A stretch of 64,000 bases of DNA from Theocolax elegans. Taxonomy: Eukaryota; Arthropoda; Insecta; Hymenoptera; Cerocephalidae. The translations under genes and the position numbers were made by a program. Every line of letters starts with the position of its first letter. The first letter of the stretch is position 1. The DNA is taken from positions 99,513,580-99,577,579 of the forward strand of contig CM047425.1 in NCBI GenBank assembly GCA_026168455.1, written 5' to 3'. Below the pieces are notes generated by a model. It saw only the letters and a list, made by a program, of their open reading frames with translations. It did not search any database and was not told where the DNA came from. Of this stretch, positions 26,949-38,802 are shown piece after piece.

Positions 26949-29900
26949 ATTTTTGGCGCCACGGGCATTGGTATTATAGTATGAGAGTAGAAGCGCACAT
27001 TGATACACACGCACACTCACACACGTAAGGCGAACACGGGGTGCGAACTATGGGGAATCCGAGTCGCCCTCTCTTCATTCGCCAGTTTGGAGTTCCCCTT
27101 CGGGAATGTCGCCTCTCCGCGAATCTCGAGGAAGGCGGTCTTCTTGTGGAAAGGAAAAGCGTTGGACCACTAAATTTCTCCCTTTGCCTTCCTTAACGGA
27201 ATGGGCATACTTTCAATTGGAAAACGTAGGGCACCTATGGCTCTTCCCCCTACCTTCTTTTCCCACAAGGATTTCCATGTAAATTTCAAGGAGCTGAATA
27301 ATACAATTTCTATGGTACCGCTTAATCTATACACAGTTGGGCTGTTAAATTATCCATTGTTCTATTTCTATATGTAATTGAAACTCATTATTATTATTTC
27401 TAAACATTTTGTAATTAATAGTAATTTGGTATTAATTTAAACAAAGCAGGAACAAGCTATTTTATAAATATTGGTAGAAGATAACTGTTGTCGGTTAACA
27501 CTAACAAATACTAATAAAACAAACGGCTGCATTAAATTCTACCTTAATCTTATAAATAAAAAATATAAGATTTAACACTGCAAAATTTTAGAAAATAATA
27601 TAATAAAATATAATAAAATTTCAATGTGGGTGAGTTTACATTTAATCAGATACTAACAGATATTTGAAACTTTATTATTATCTTCTTGATATCGACCTCA
27701 AAATGTATAACCACCCCTTTTCTCTAATTATCTACAAATCTCGCTATCTACCTCCTTCGCACTCGGATATTGATGTTAATGTGTTTACTGACGTTTATTT
27801 CTAACATAATACGAATATGTTCTATGTAAGTTTCAAGTAAGCCCAAAAATTTTTTAATTTTTGAACCTCGTTTGAAACCACTAAAATCAATTCTATTTCG
27901 TTATTTTTTTAGAGTAAAATATTCGTATACTAAATTTTATTTTAATAATACATAAACAACACATGTTCGTTTATTTTAAAGATATGAAAATTTAATATTT
28001 TTATTAAAAATTACTTGTCTACTACTATATATTTAATTTAATATCGTAATAAAATCGATTGCGCATTTTCAAAACCATATCTAATCAATTTATGTAGGTA
28101 TACGCAGCGCCACATATTTTTAAACTAAAATAGTTAATTTAATAGTAAATACTCTTCTGATTCTGTTATTCTAAACTTTTTCAGCGTAAAATCGAATTAT
28201 TAGATATAACTAGATAAAAGCTCTAACATGATTACTAAAACTTTCATCCACGCAACCTATAAACAATAATACAAAATTAACATATGTGTACGTTGATACC
28301 ATTATCTAATTAACGCACACAGTATCACCCATTAAAAACGAATATAAATACGGTTATAGGTGGGTGAAAGATAAGTATAACTCTAAAGCTCAATTCGAAC
28401 TTTCAAGCACAATGTGGCGCCACCTTCTTGACGTTGTGTGAAACTGAGATGTTATCCCACCCAAGTAGGTAAGATCTCCCAGCTGATCAATAAAATGCAG
28501 GAATCTACAGTTCAGAGTATACATACCAAGAATCGGACTGTAGGAAATTGATTAAACTATAGTTTCAAATTTTTTTAAAAACATCAATATTAAATATGTT
28601 AAAATTTAATTTTTGTACATCAATCACTAAAACAGATCGTATAATTGTAATGTGGCATATAAAAACACGTGTAAATTCGTAATTGTTTATCATTAATCAT
28701 AAAATAAATTATACAAAGTAGTTATTTTCGTTATTTAACTCAAAAAACGTAAGGTCATTTTATTCCTCAATTTACGTACGTAATTTTAAATTTATAACAA
28801 ATTATGCACGAATGAATGCGTTTCAAAGCTTTCATATTATAAATATATTATATCAAATAGATTTTAAACATAGATAATCTTTTTAATGCGACTTAATGAT
28901 AATATTACAATAGTCCTTACATTTCAAAATAAGCTAATTAGAAGAGCGCAAGAGAGCTAATTAGATATACTTTTTTCTACTTCCCTCCAAGTACCGACTA
29001 AGACACTTGCATTTTATTTACCAATGTCGTTGCGTCTAAATGTTTTTTTTTTATCGTAACCAACGACAACTTGTATTATATTATATACTTACTATGCAGT
29101 TACAGAATTTTTTTAATTAATTATTAAACTTAATTATTAATTATTAAGTATTAAAAAGATTTGTATAATTTTATATATATGTATAAAAAATAAAAAATTT
29201 AATAATTTATGAATTTAAATTAAAAAAATGTGTAATTAATTAAAATAGGGCACGATTAATATAACGAGATAAAATAATAATAATACGAAACACGTATATT
29301 TTCTTATAGCCTAAATGAATGGCAATAAATGTAAATACTAATCTCAAGATACAATTTATCAATCTAACAAGTAATTTAAAAGGATTAATAAGTTAATGAG
29401 CAATAAATCATCGTGATCATGTTACAAGAAATTCTCTCACAGATCGATGAAACTACTCTGTTAAAAAGTAATTTTAGATATATCCTATTCCATTATACGT
29501 GTATCATGATTTTCTAATTACAACAAGGTAGCGATGGATGCGTGCACCTCCAAAGCGATGCAATGATAATTACCCGTTCATGGGCTCGGACCTCGCGTAG
29601 TGGTTTATCAAACTGTACTACGAAAGAAAACTGAAAAAGAGGGGTAGAGAAAGAGAGAAAGAACTATAGAGTAAGGGAGTGCGCATGTGAAACGACAATC
29701 GAGGAAACGAGCAGCAACATCAGCGCACCGTGGAAGGTGCGTTCGCCGTAAGCTCAATTTAATTTTAATCTAAGGGCACTTACGGGCCAGAGACGATTTT
29801 TCAAAGTCTCTCCTGGTGTACGTTCGAAGCTTGTACTACGCAAAACTTTGGCGTGTTGCAACCTCATAATTCTCTCGCGCTCATTCTTTGGACGATGTAT

Positions 29901-32422
29901 TATTGTCGTGTTAGCGGGCAATATAACAATGTGAATGCTCGCGCGCTTATAAACTTGGCACTTGGAGCTTCTGACATTCTATATCCCTTTGACTGACAGT
30001 TAAGGCATTTTAGAATTCAATCAAACTTGGAGTATGTTAACAACCTTCAATGTCAACGTGTTCTATAATTCCGTTTCCGATTCTACTTTTTATTTACCTA
30101 AAATCATATACCATTAGAACGTTTCATGATGTGATGCAACTTTCAAGCGTTAACAATTTTTATACTAAAATTATTTAATTTAACAATTTTTTATTTTAAT
30201 ATCACGTAATTTAAACTGTATAAACGGATTATTTAAAGATTATATAAAAATACAACATATTACACTTCATTATTATGGAAATGTATCAGATTACAACATA
30301 AAGAAATACTGCAACTTTACTGTGTAAAAACGTAATCGTTTGATAAACATAATATGCAGGCTTCAATTTTCATAAAAGAAAAGAAAACCGTTTAAAGATT
30401 GTTCTATATATCTACATCGATTATAGTATAGGAGGTTGCTTTAGCTGTGGGATACAAGTTACTTTTCAAATGTGAAACACAGCATGAAGCGGACAAAACA
30501 AACTTTTTACACGACAAATCTCCGATCGGTTGGTACGCGAATCGTTGCGTGAAATTGCGAAAACTTTGCTATACGGTTTCGATGTAGCAGTATACGAGTT
30601 TACGCGTGATCGCAGGTGTTTTCTGACGTACAACTTTTTGTTATTCTAAAGAATAGGACAATTTTCGTTATTTTCTTTTTCCGTTGTTGGGATGCTATCA
30701 CGCATGATAGATAAAAAATGGTTTCCTATTTTTCAGGCACCTTAGAGCCAGTTTCACATTCACGACAAAAAGTTTACACGTATTATATTTTACAAGATTT
30801 TCAAGTTATTTTAAGTTTTATTAGTTATTGTACTTGTAGCTAATTTAAATAAATGTTAGTACTCGTATTCAAATCTCGTTAAAAACGATCAAGCTTTATC
30901 AGCTGATTATATAGTAGGAGTGTGAAACCTAAATTATCCACAATAATATGAGAAAGGCAATATTCAATGGAATAAAATTTTACGTGTAAAAGTCATGTAG
31001 TAGAGAAAACAAGATCTATCTTTAAAAACCCCAATTTAAAAAATTACTTAACACCGTGTACAAAAGTTCGTTAACCAGTATAAAAAAGCAGTATTCGAGG
31101 ACGCACATTAGTAATTAAACTAATGCCCGTAAAATCGTGCAACGTTGACCCAGTGAAGCAACCTGTACGTAAGGAAAAAAAAAGTATAAAAAAGAAAAGC
31201 GTCGTTGGCGTATTCCAACACGAGGGAGTCGAATACCGATGTCGAGTATATAGCGCACGAAACCACGTGCACGCAAGGGCCAATCCCCTCGAGATAAAGT
31301 CCCCGAGTTTCGGTCGAGCGAACGCGATCGAGACGGTTACACGCGCGAGATAACGACGACGGCTACGTTTTCACTTTGTCCAGGTTCGTTTGTATGTATA
31401 CCTCTTAATTGTTACGTTTCGGAGGTGAGATGCCCGTCGAGATAATCCGTGGCTGCGAAAAATCGCTACGATTCTTTTCCTTGTCGTCCTTCCGAGGTCC
31501 GAAATAAATTTGCACAAGTCTTATCTAAATGATTCCAGACGAATCGTATAATTTACACTGACAAGAGAAAACAACGTGAAATAATCAATGTGCCATCGTG
31601 ATATCTCGTTAAAGGGGACGAGTTGCTTGATTTTTCCTTTTATTTGTAAATACCAGGCATTTCTGTAACAGAAATGTTGTATTATTCTTTACGTATAACA
31701 GTGAATTAATTAGACAAATTTTTATTTGTCTATGCAACTGCAAATTTAGTAGCGAACATACTCGATGATGATTTTATTAATAAGACATTTTATTATAATT
31801 TTAAGACGGTTCAAGCAAATTTGTTTTTAAATGATTTGTCGTTTGTAGGAGTTAAAATTGAATTAAAAAAACAACTGTGTACATAAAAGCCTTGCATGAT
31901 TAAAGGGAAAAGTAAATATGATATTTGAAACGTTATTGCATCTTAATAACAAAGAAATTTGATACGTAACATGATGGATATGTAAGAAAAAAAAGAAAAA
32001 AAGAGAAAGAGCGCGGAATGCAAATATGAAACTGTTGGATCTGTTCATTGTATATAATTAGACGCATACCGAAATGCGACCGAGTTATTCAGTCACATGC
32101 ACCATACCTTAATTGCGTGATTCGAACGCAGAACCTCGCGTGCCTATGAACTATGGCGTGCGTTCGAACTAAAAAAAAGTTCCAAAAGCATAGTAACGGA
32201 AAAGTATTCATTCGAATCGTGAGCTATCTTTGTAAGAGATTATGTGACAGGTCAATATCACGAGTATCGTAAGATTAAAAGCACTATTACAAAAATTAAA
32301 CTACCAATTATTCGTTAAATAAAAACGTGTGATATATTAATATAGTCACAGTTAAATAGGAATACCATATTCTCGGTACAATTAAGTTCAAGTTTTAATA
32401 GAATATGCAATCGTACGTTTAC

Positions 32423-32497
32423 CTCAGAGACGGAGATACGCGCGTATACTCATACACTGACAAACTCGAAATTTGATACGAAAATCCAATTACACTC
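32423..32497 (-). CDS. Candidate 75-nt cassette exon
   Basis: On the - strand ATTTCAG|G at 32498 and CTGAG|GTAAAC at 32423 bound 75 nt. The frame opens as one base, 24 codons (starting SVIGFSYQISS), then two bases. It is symmetric phase 2-2, so it could be included or skipped between exon B and a later phase-2 exon without changing frame. The splice signals are fair. No protein similarity is recognised; chance is a real alternative. Confidence 0.2.
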
Positions 32498-33649
32498 CTG
32501 AAATTTTGTAATTTAAGGATTAAAACAATGTTAAAACTGTTGATATCAATCGAGCATACGTTAAAAAGATATCAATTACAGCATTCGTGTCTAATGGCAA
32601 TGTAATTACAATATTATCAAGGCTCAAGGCGATAACGTCGAATACACAGACGTATATATACATATATAAATGAAGGAGAAAAAGCCTATACGTGCATTTT
32701 GTTATTAATTACACCCCCCTCGTATATACCTTTGGTTATATTCTCCTATAGGCTCGTAAAATCATTAGGCGTGCATATAAGGTTATATACTAACTTGGCA
32801 AGGGGAAAACAAATAGCCAAAAGATGCGTGGAACAGCCCATTTAGTATATCAGACCCACAGACTGTTTGATACTGTCCAGGTACGTATACGAGTGCTTTT
32901 TGACTCAAGCTTCGAGAATGAATTACGAAGCAATAATGGAGTGCAGGAGGGCTGCGTCGAAAGAGGAAAAAAAAAAGGAAAAATTTCATTTTATGACGCG
33001 TAGGTATGTACGCATATTTTGTAGACTTTTTCCATTTCGGAAGTTATATTAAATTTTCCTATGTAGATATAGGTATACGCATACCAAGGTGAAATTCGTT
33101 TGTATAATGTATTCGCTTCGGAAGTTAGTGAACATTTTTATCACCTGAATTTATTTCTACTTTACTTTACGGACTGGTGTAATACGTAGCTCAGGTTTAA
33201 CAGAACACTTGTTGTAAGTTATTTCGATAGATCGTAAATATTCCTATCTCTGCCCGTTAAATTCTAATTATTTTGAATTATAATGCAATCCTACTACAGC
33301 TGCTGAGATTCTTTACATTTTACGTTACTTCGTACATTATATCGTTGATTAGCCATAGTTTAATTTCACATTATGTTATTTTTTATGGCAATTATTATTG
33401 TTAAAATTTTTTTACTCGTGGTCGGCTCAATGTACGTAATGATTACATAACATTTAATACCTATAATTTAATTTTTATTATGAATTTTTAGTAATATTTA
33501 TATAATACGAAATCATTTACGAATATAAATATTTTACTTCAATAGTCAATTAATCTGGTTAATTATTTTCATTTCCTTTCTAAACTATAAGTGACTTCTG
33601 GATAAACACAGATAATTACATTAATATTAATGCTATTTACTATAATCTT
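32498..33649. other. Gene-free AT-rich DNA
   Basis: A short GC-richer patch at 32850-32960 and otherwise AT-rich DNA. Nothing else is seen. Confidence 0.5.
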
Positions 33650-33803
33650 GTCACCACCCTAGTAGAAATTGAGCATTTTAAGGTTAGACAAAATTTGTAA
33701 TTTGATCATATTAGGATCATATTTTGAGCATTTTTTGCTAATTCGTCACTTTCTGGCTTAAATACCGTTTCAATTATGCTCAAAATTCTACTAGGGCAGC
33801 GAC
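33650..33803. mobile_element. MITE-like inverted-repeat element, 154 bp
   Basis: The left arm (33650-33676) and right arm (33776-33803) are imperfect inverted repeats matching at about 23 of 28 positions. The core CCCTAGTAGAA is identical in both. Three of the mismatches, near the outer ends, are transitions. The 99-bp AT-rich centre has no ORF, and it repeats TTTTGAGCAT internally. Size and structure fit a miniature inverted-repeat transposable element. No clear target-site duplication is seen, so the superfamily is not assigned and a non-mobile origin remains possible. Confidence 0.5.
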
Positions 33804-34096
33804 GTTGTTAATAAAATAAAATCATATTATTAAGGTTTAATATTGTTTTTGATAACATAACTTTATTTATTCTATTATTAAATCTGTTATCGCCTAATAA
33901 ATAATGTCTTTTCAATTCTAATTTAAATAAACATTTTTTTGCGGTCACTTGTACTGTGACAATTTAAATAGTTCTATAAAATAAATTCAGTTATTAAAGT
34001 ATGATTAGAAAAGTTTAAGGAAATAATAAGACTTATATATGTTACTATTATTAAACGCATCAATCCAAGAATTAGATATCACAAAGAGTATTTTAG

Positions 34097-34337
34097 TCAT
34101 TTAACAAAATTATTGATCTTTCCGACGAGTATTATTGAAACACTACACTGTAAACATGATCAATTTCACAATAAAAAAGATCCAAGAAATATTTGTTTCC
34201 TATTGTATAATTATGAAACGTTCAACGTCAATGAATCTGCTAAACATTACTGCATTATCTTTAAACAGTTAAATCTAGAACATCCGGTAAATCATTATTT
34301 GAGTAAAGCTCTAATACAATTGCAAGGATTTAATTGA
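34097..34337 (+). CDS. Weak terminal-exon candidate
   Basis: TATTTTAG|T at 34096 opens a frame of 79 codons ending in TGA at 34337. The residues are mixed and not obviously low-complexity (for example LEHPVNHYLSKALIQLQGF near the end, with several Cys and His). There is no in-frame ATG, no AATAAA close downstream and no known family. A perfect 7-bp hairpin follows at 34348-34367. It may be a broken gene piece or chance. Confidence 0.17.
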
Positions 34338-34347
34338 CACCGATAAT

Positions 34348-34367
34348 CTTTGCGGCGAATCGCAAAG
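34348..34367. repeat. Short perfect hairpin
   Basis: CTTTGCG and CGCAAAG flank the loop GCGAAT, just after the stop of the weak frame at 34097-34337. It does not match the histone 3' stem-loop. Role unknown. Confidence 0.6.
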
Positions 34368-34537
34368 CTCCGGTATCCCGTAGAAAAAAATATAGATAGA
34401 TATATATTGTCGTGAAAGTGTATTTGGTCGAGCGTTGATATCAGGAAGTGGGTTAACGTTCTTTATCTTCCTTGAACTACACCCCTCGCTCATCTCATCG
34501 TTATCGACATTCCTCTCCTCTATACTTTTCCTTCGTG

Positions 34538-34582
<45 letters not shown>

Positions 34583-35814
34583 CTGGGCCTCTCGAGACGC
34601 AAGTCGACCAAGCGTACTCGTCGATCTCGAGTCTCGATGCTGCGTGGGAAAAACTCGAGGCAAAGAAGACGTAGGAACGCGCCGCTTGCGTATTTCGCGG
34701 TAAGAAGTGCTAAGAGAAAGAATTTGAGAAGATCAACGAAAATACCGATCCCCAAGGGGTTGATCCTCACGGAATAATGCTCACACCGTTATTTCGAGCT
34801 CACGATAAATAGATCTATGTGCATCTTCTATACCTTCTCGATTGATCGGCACAATTTTGCAATAATATTTTTGCGATTTTAGTTTCGTTAATAAATGATT
34901 CATCCACGCGAAAGACAAAATAAAAAAATTAAACGCAAACATGGTAGCTATTTCTGTAACAGATTATCTAAACTATGAAAGAAAACTGCAGGATTATAGT
35001 ATTTGATGATCTTACATTTCCATATTACATAATTATCAATTTTTATTGCTTATATAAATAAATACTGTACATGGAAAAAAATAAATATTTTACAAGTAGA
35101 GTTTGCTCTAAAATATTGACTCGCAAGATCCTGGAAAGGATCTTCACTTTCCGGATTGTCGGAACTAAGTCGCGACACGTCTTGAAATCACATTTCGTAT
35201 GCAGACCTTGACTCGTTATACACCACGAGTTCGTATACCTATACTATGTGAAACCAATGTGTTGTTAAGCTCAGACTCAACCGGAAGACGTACGCAAATG
35301 CAGATAACCAACACTTCACACCCTATTCAACTGACTGTTTATTTATCCGCTTCCGAGAGAAAACGTCGTATCGTAAAAAATATAACAAAAATATTTATCG
35401 AATGTACGTAGTAATTAATAATAAATGTATAGAAAACGTCAATCGAACAATAATTACATATAGAAATATAAAACAAGATTTAATAAATTTCTATTATTTA
35501 ACTGAATGTAGCTAAAGTAAATACAATTATTATGTTACCCGTCAAAAAAATTACTTCTATACTCTTCAATGTAAAGCTTATTACGATAAGAGTATACAAA
35601 CAGTTGTCAAGTTTTGAAGGCGTATCCGTTCAGATCGGGAAATCAACCGTGACGCATTATCGATAAGCGATCCATCACCGTTAGAAGGAAGTCAAATGAT
35701 ATACCTTCATTGATCTAGCGATCGGACAATGATCCTTACATTTTACAATGTACACTGTAAAACCCTGAGTTAACTTGCATAACAAATGTTTTAATGGGTC
35801 TCATAATTCTACAG
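34368..35814. other. Islet and AT-rich DNA before the candidate terminal exon
   Basis: A GC-rich islet at 34420-34800 follows the weak frame. An ATG-initiated 70-codon frame at 35199-35411 has balanced residues (RYTPRVRIPILCETNV near its start) but no splice partner: neither of its possible donors gives an open junction with the exon at 35815. Confidence 0.4.
34537..34578. repeat. (TA)n(TG)n compound microsatellite
   Basis: About 7 TA then 13 TG units, beside a GC-rich islet at 34580-34800. Confidence 0.93.
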
Positions 35815-35966
35815 AATATAGTCGAAAAGATCCTTGTTCTGGAAAATCGAGTGGTTATAAAGGTATAGAGGAACAAGAGAATCGAAACGATCCTTATCTA
35901 AGATTTCTCTATGTGTTTGAATCTGAGAATCCAGATCCGTTGGCTCAATTGTCTACAGAAATGTGA
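35815..35966 (+). CDS. Candidate 3'-terminal coding exon
   Basis: A good acceptor (pyrimidine-rich tract, then TTCTACAG|A at 35814, with TTAAC upstream as a possible branch site) opens a phase-1 frame of about 50 codons. It encodes a polar Asp/Glu/Ser-rich tail ending in PLAQLSTEM and TGA at 35966. AATAAA follows 13 bases later. No upstream exon with a phase-1 donor could be identified, so the rest of the gene is unknown or absent. It could be a relic. Confidence 0.33.
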
Positions 35967-35978
35967 TGCCGTGTACAC

Positions 35979-35984
35979 AATAAA
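35979..35984 (+). terminator. AATAAA after candidate terminal exon
   Basis: The signal lies 13 bases after the TGA of the candidate exon 35815-35966. That is short but workable. AATAAA is common by chance in AT-rich DNA, so alone it means little. Confidence 0.3.
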
Positions 35985-38782
35985 GTTGTATTGCTTCAAG
36001 CGACATGCGAGAAGTTACTCAAATGTAAAAATTATTTGTAATCACCTATTTCAAATAATTTATACTTTATACAAATTATAAACAAAACGTTACATCTGTA
36101 AGTATTAAAAATGCGGATTGGTATTTTAATTTGTATTAAAATAACTGTTTTCTAGAAATCGTATGTAAATATAGAGATATCTTTTCATGCTTCTTTGCAG
36201 AATACGAAATGGTAAAATGCGTTAGAATTTCCAGTTCTTATATTCATTGACACATACACCAAAAATATTTCATAAAATATTTTTTGATCATTCAATTACG
36301 ATAACATATTATCATTTATTTTTTAGTAAAATTTCATTTTAGTGATATTTATGAATTATGTAATCTGTACATTTTTCTTGAAAAAAAATTAATCGTGACA
36401 TATATTGTATAACATTTTATAAAGAAAAAACGTTTTATAACAACTTTATTGAAAAGAATCAAATTTTTAACGGATGTACAGAAAGTTTTGGATTTGGACA
36501 AACGCCAAAATTGAATTGGTTGGTTTCTGTCTTATCTGACCCATTTGTACGTATTCTATTGGAAACTCTAAACCCAACAGAAATTTGTTTTATTAGATAA
36601 AATTAAATTAATGCTTAATTTGGATATTTAATTTTAAGGATGAAATAAAACATCATTTACTTATTGATAATCCATTAAATAACATTCTGATTAAACTTTC
36701 TGAAATATTCTAAAGGAATTACACATATACATTGATTAGTTAGGAACTAACCCAGTCATCGAAATGATAACCCGCGTTTGGTAGCTTAATATACGTATGG
36801 ATCTGTAAAAATATTTATAAAAACTATACAACGTAAAACTGCAAAGTGACGTTTTCTTCCAATGTCAAATAATGTAGTAATGCACTTATAAGTGATTTGA
36901 TTAAACAAACCCGTCTCATGTGTCAAAAGGTTTGCTTACGATAAAAGAAAAAAAAAGCAGAAGAAAATGGTAAATGCTCAGTGGCATTGATGGAGTAGCA
37001 AAGATGACGAATTAGATTCGTCTTGCGCAAAAGGCGACACGTATATCCGATATACAAGCGGTGAATCGCCGTATTATTAGACATGAAACACGAGTTCTGA
37101 GTATTAAGCGCCCCAGAGGTCCATCGGATAATCGCCGTTCGCTTCGTGAATCCAGTCGCACATTTAGGCTTTGTACGCCAGTGGATTTTACCAACAAAAT
37201 ATCGCCTCGCCGAAGGAACGAGAGAAAGAGAAAACCAAGAGATTTATCGTTTTTCTTGTAAATCCGTCTGCTCTAGCGTAAGCTCTTTCATAATCTACTT
37301 TTGTATTTTTCGCACCCTTGTAAAATAAACTTGTCAACACGCGCGGTTTTTTTTTGATGCAACAAAAAATATAGTATTTCACGTTATATAAGTTATAGGT
37401 GATGTTTTAGAGGATTTAATAATATCGACTAGCAACTTTCTTTCGCCGCTGAATGTTCTATCGGTTCAGTCAATTTTTATTAATATAATTACTTTTATTT
37501 ACCATTAATAATCTACTCAGTCGTAAATACAGATTCCATTAAATTAAAAATTTTGTATTTAAAAGTGCGTATTCATATAATTCAAGCTATTTAAAACAAA
37601 ATTTAATCTACTAAAGAAAAAACATTTTTTTTATAATATTTATGTTAGAACATGTATTGAAATTAGTTTATAGAAATTAGAATTATATCCATATTAATTT
37701 GTAAAATTAGTAAATAATATTTAAAATATGCAACAATTTTATTGTTTTATAAGTATTTATTAAAATGGCTTGAGTATGTTGTATTGTTTACTAATTATAG
37801 TTTATTATTCAAGGGAATCGAACACAACAGATATTTATCTAACAGAAGAATAAAAATCCACTTGACATCTTCATTAAATTGATTAAAATAGATTTTGCCA
37901 ATTAGATTGATAGAATCATCTGGTGAGTAGAAAAATAGGGGTGTATATTTTGCTGACCCACATATGTATACAATGTCAAATTTATTGAGTGATTAGTACT
38001 TGCGTTTTATCCCACAGTACTTGAGTCGTCTCATCTCAGACATCAACGATGTCTGTTTGACAAGTATAGGCAATACCTTGTCCTTCATCAATCCCATTTT
38101 CTATGCTGCAGTGATTTCATGGAAAGTCTTGTCAGACAATGGAAGCTAAGTTGAAGCGAATAATAATATGAAATCAACATTGTTTAATGTAGTCTACAGT
38201 CCTTATCTTTTCTAAGACAAAGGAACAATGTTGTATGCAATTTGAGTATATTTTCGTTTTACTGTCTGTTTAAAAAAATGCTGCGTTAAACATTATATTA
38301 TATACTATACCGATCGATAGTGACGTAAATTATTTTAATTATTACGTATAATTAAATTTAATATACAAAATTTATTGTGATATAAAAATCGAACTTTCAA
38401 TTTTAAATGGATAGCATTATATAAGTAATAAGTATGATAATTACACCAATTTTAATCTTATTTATACCATTGACAAAACATAATTTTTCAGCTGATTAAT
38501 CTACATTACGCGACATTAAATCCCATAAAGCTCACTGTCATCTTTTGAAGCGTTAATAAAATCTAAAGCACCCCTGTTGACATTTAATATCTTAATTACA
38601 TAAAGACACGCACTATCCTGAACAAAATATATATACTACTGAATACACGAATGTGAAACAAAAAAAGCATTTACAATAACGTATTGTATAACAAAGCGGT
38701 ACGCTCGTGCATCGCATCTGAATTTTACGAGACGCCGTGTTAATTGAGTCGTTTCTTGCTTTATATCGAGTAGCGCAGCAGG

Positions 38783-38802
38783 TATATATATATATATATA
38801 TT
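38783..38802. repeat. (TA)10 microsatellite
   Basis: A pure TA run in AT-rich DNA with no gene nearby. Confidence 0.9.

Larger units (their letters stand above)
20345..32422. other. Gene-free DNA with dense CpG islets
   Basis: Islets lie at about 20340-20720, 21340-21740, 22280-23000, 24950-25360, 25850-26460, 26880-27260, 29520-29990, 30500-30720, 31080-31640 and 32040-32260. A very AT-rich stretch at 27300-29500 shows nothing but short A/T repeats. Open frames here are chance. Confidence 0.5.

Noticed and set aside
32101..32175. Possible tRNA-like arms with TTCGAAC
   Set aside because: No cloverleaf can be drawn. A and B box spacing and the acceptor stem are missing.
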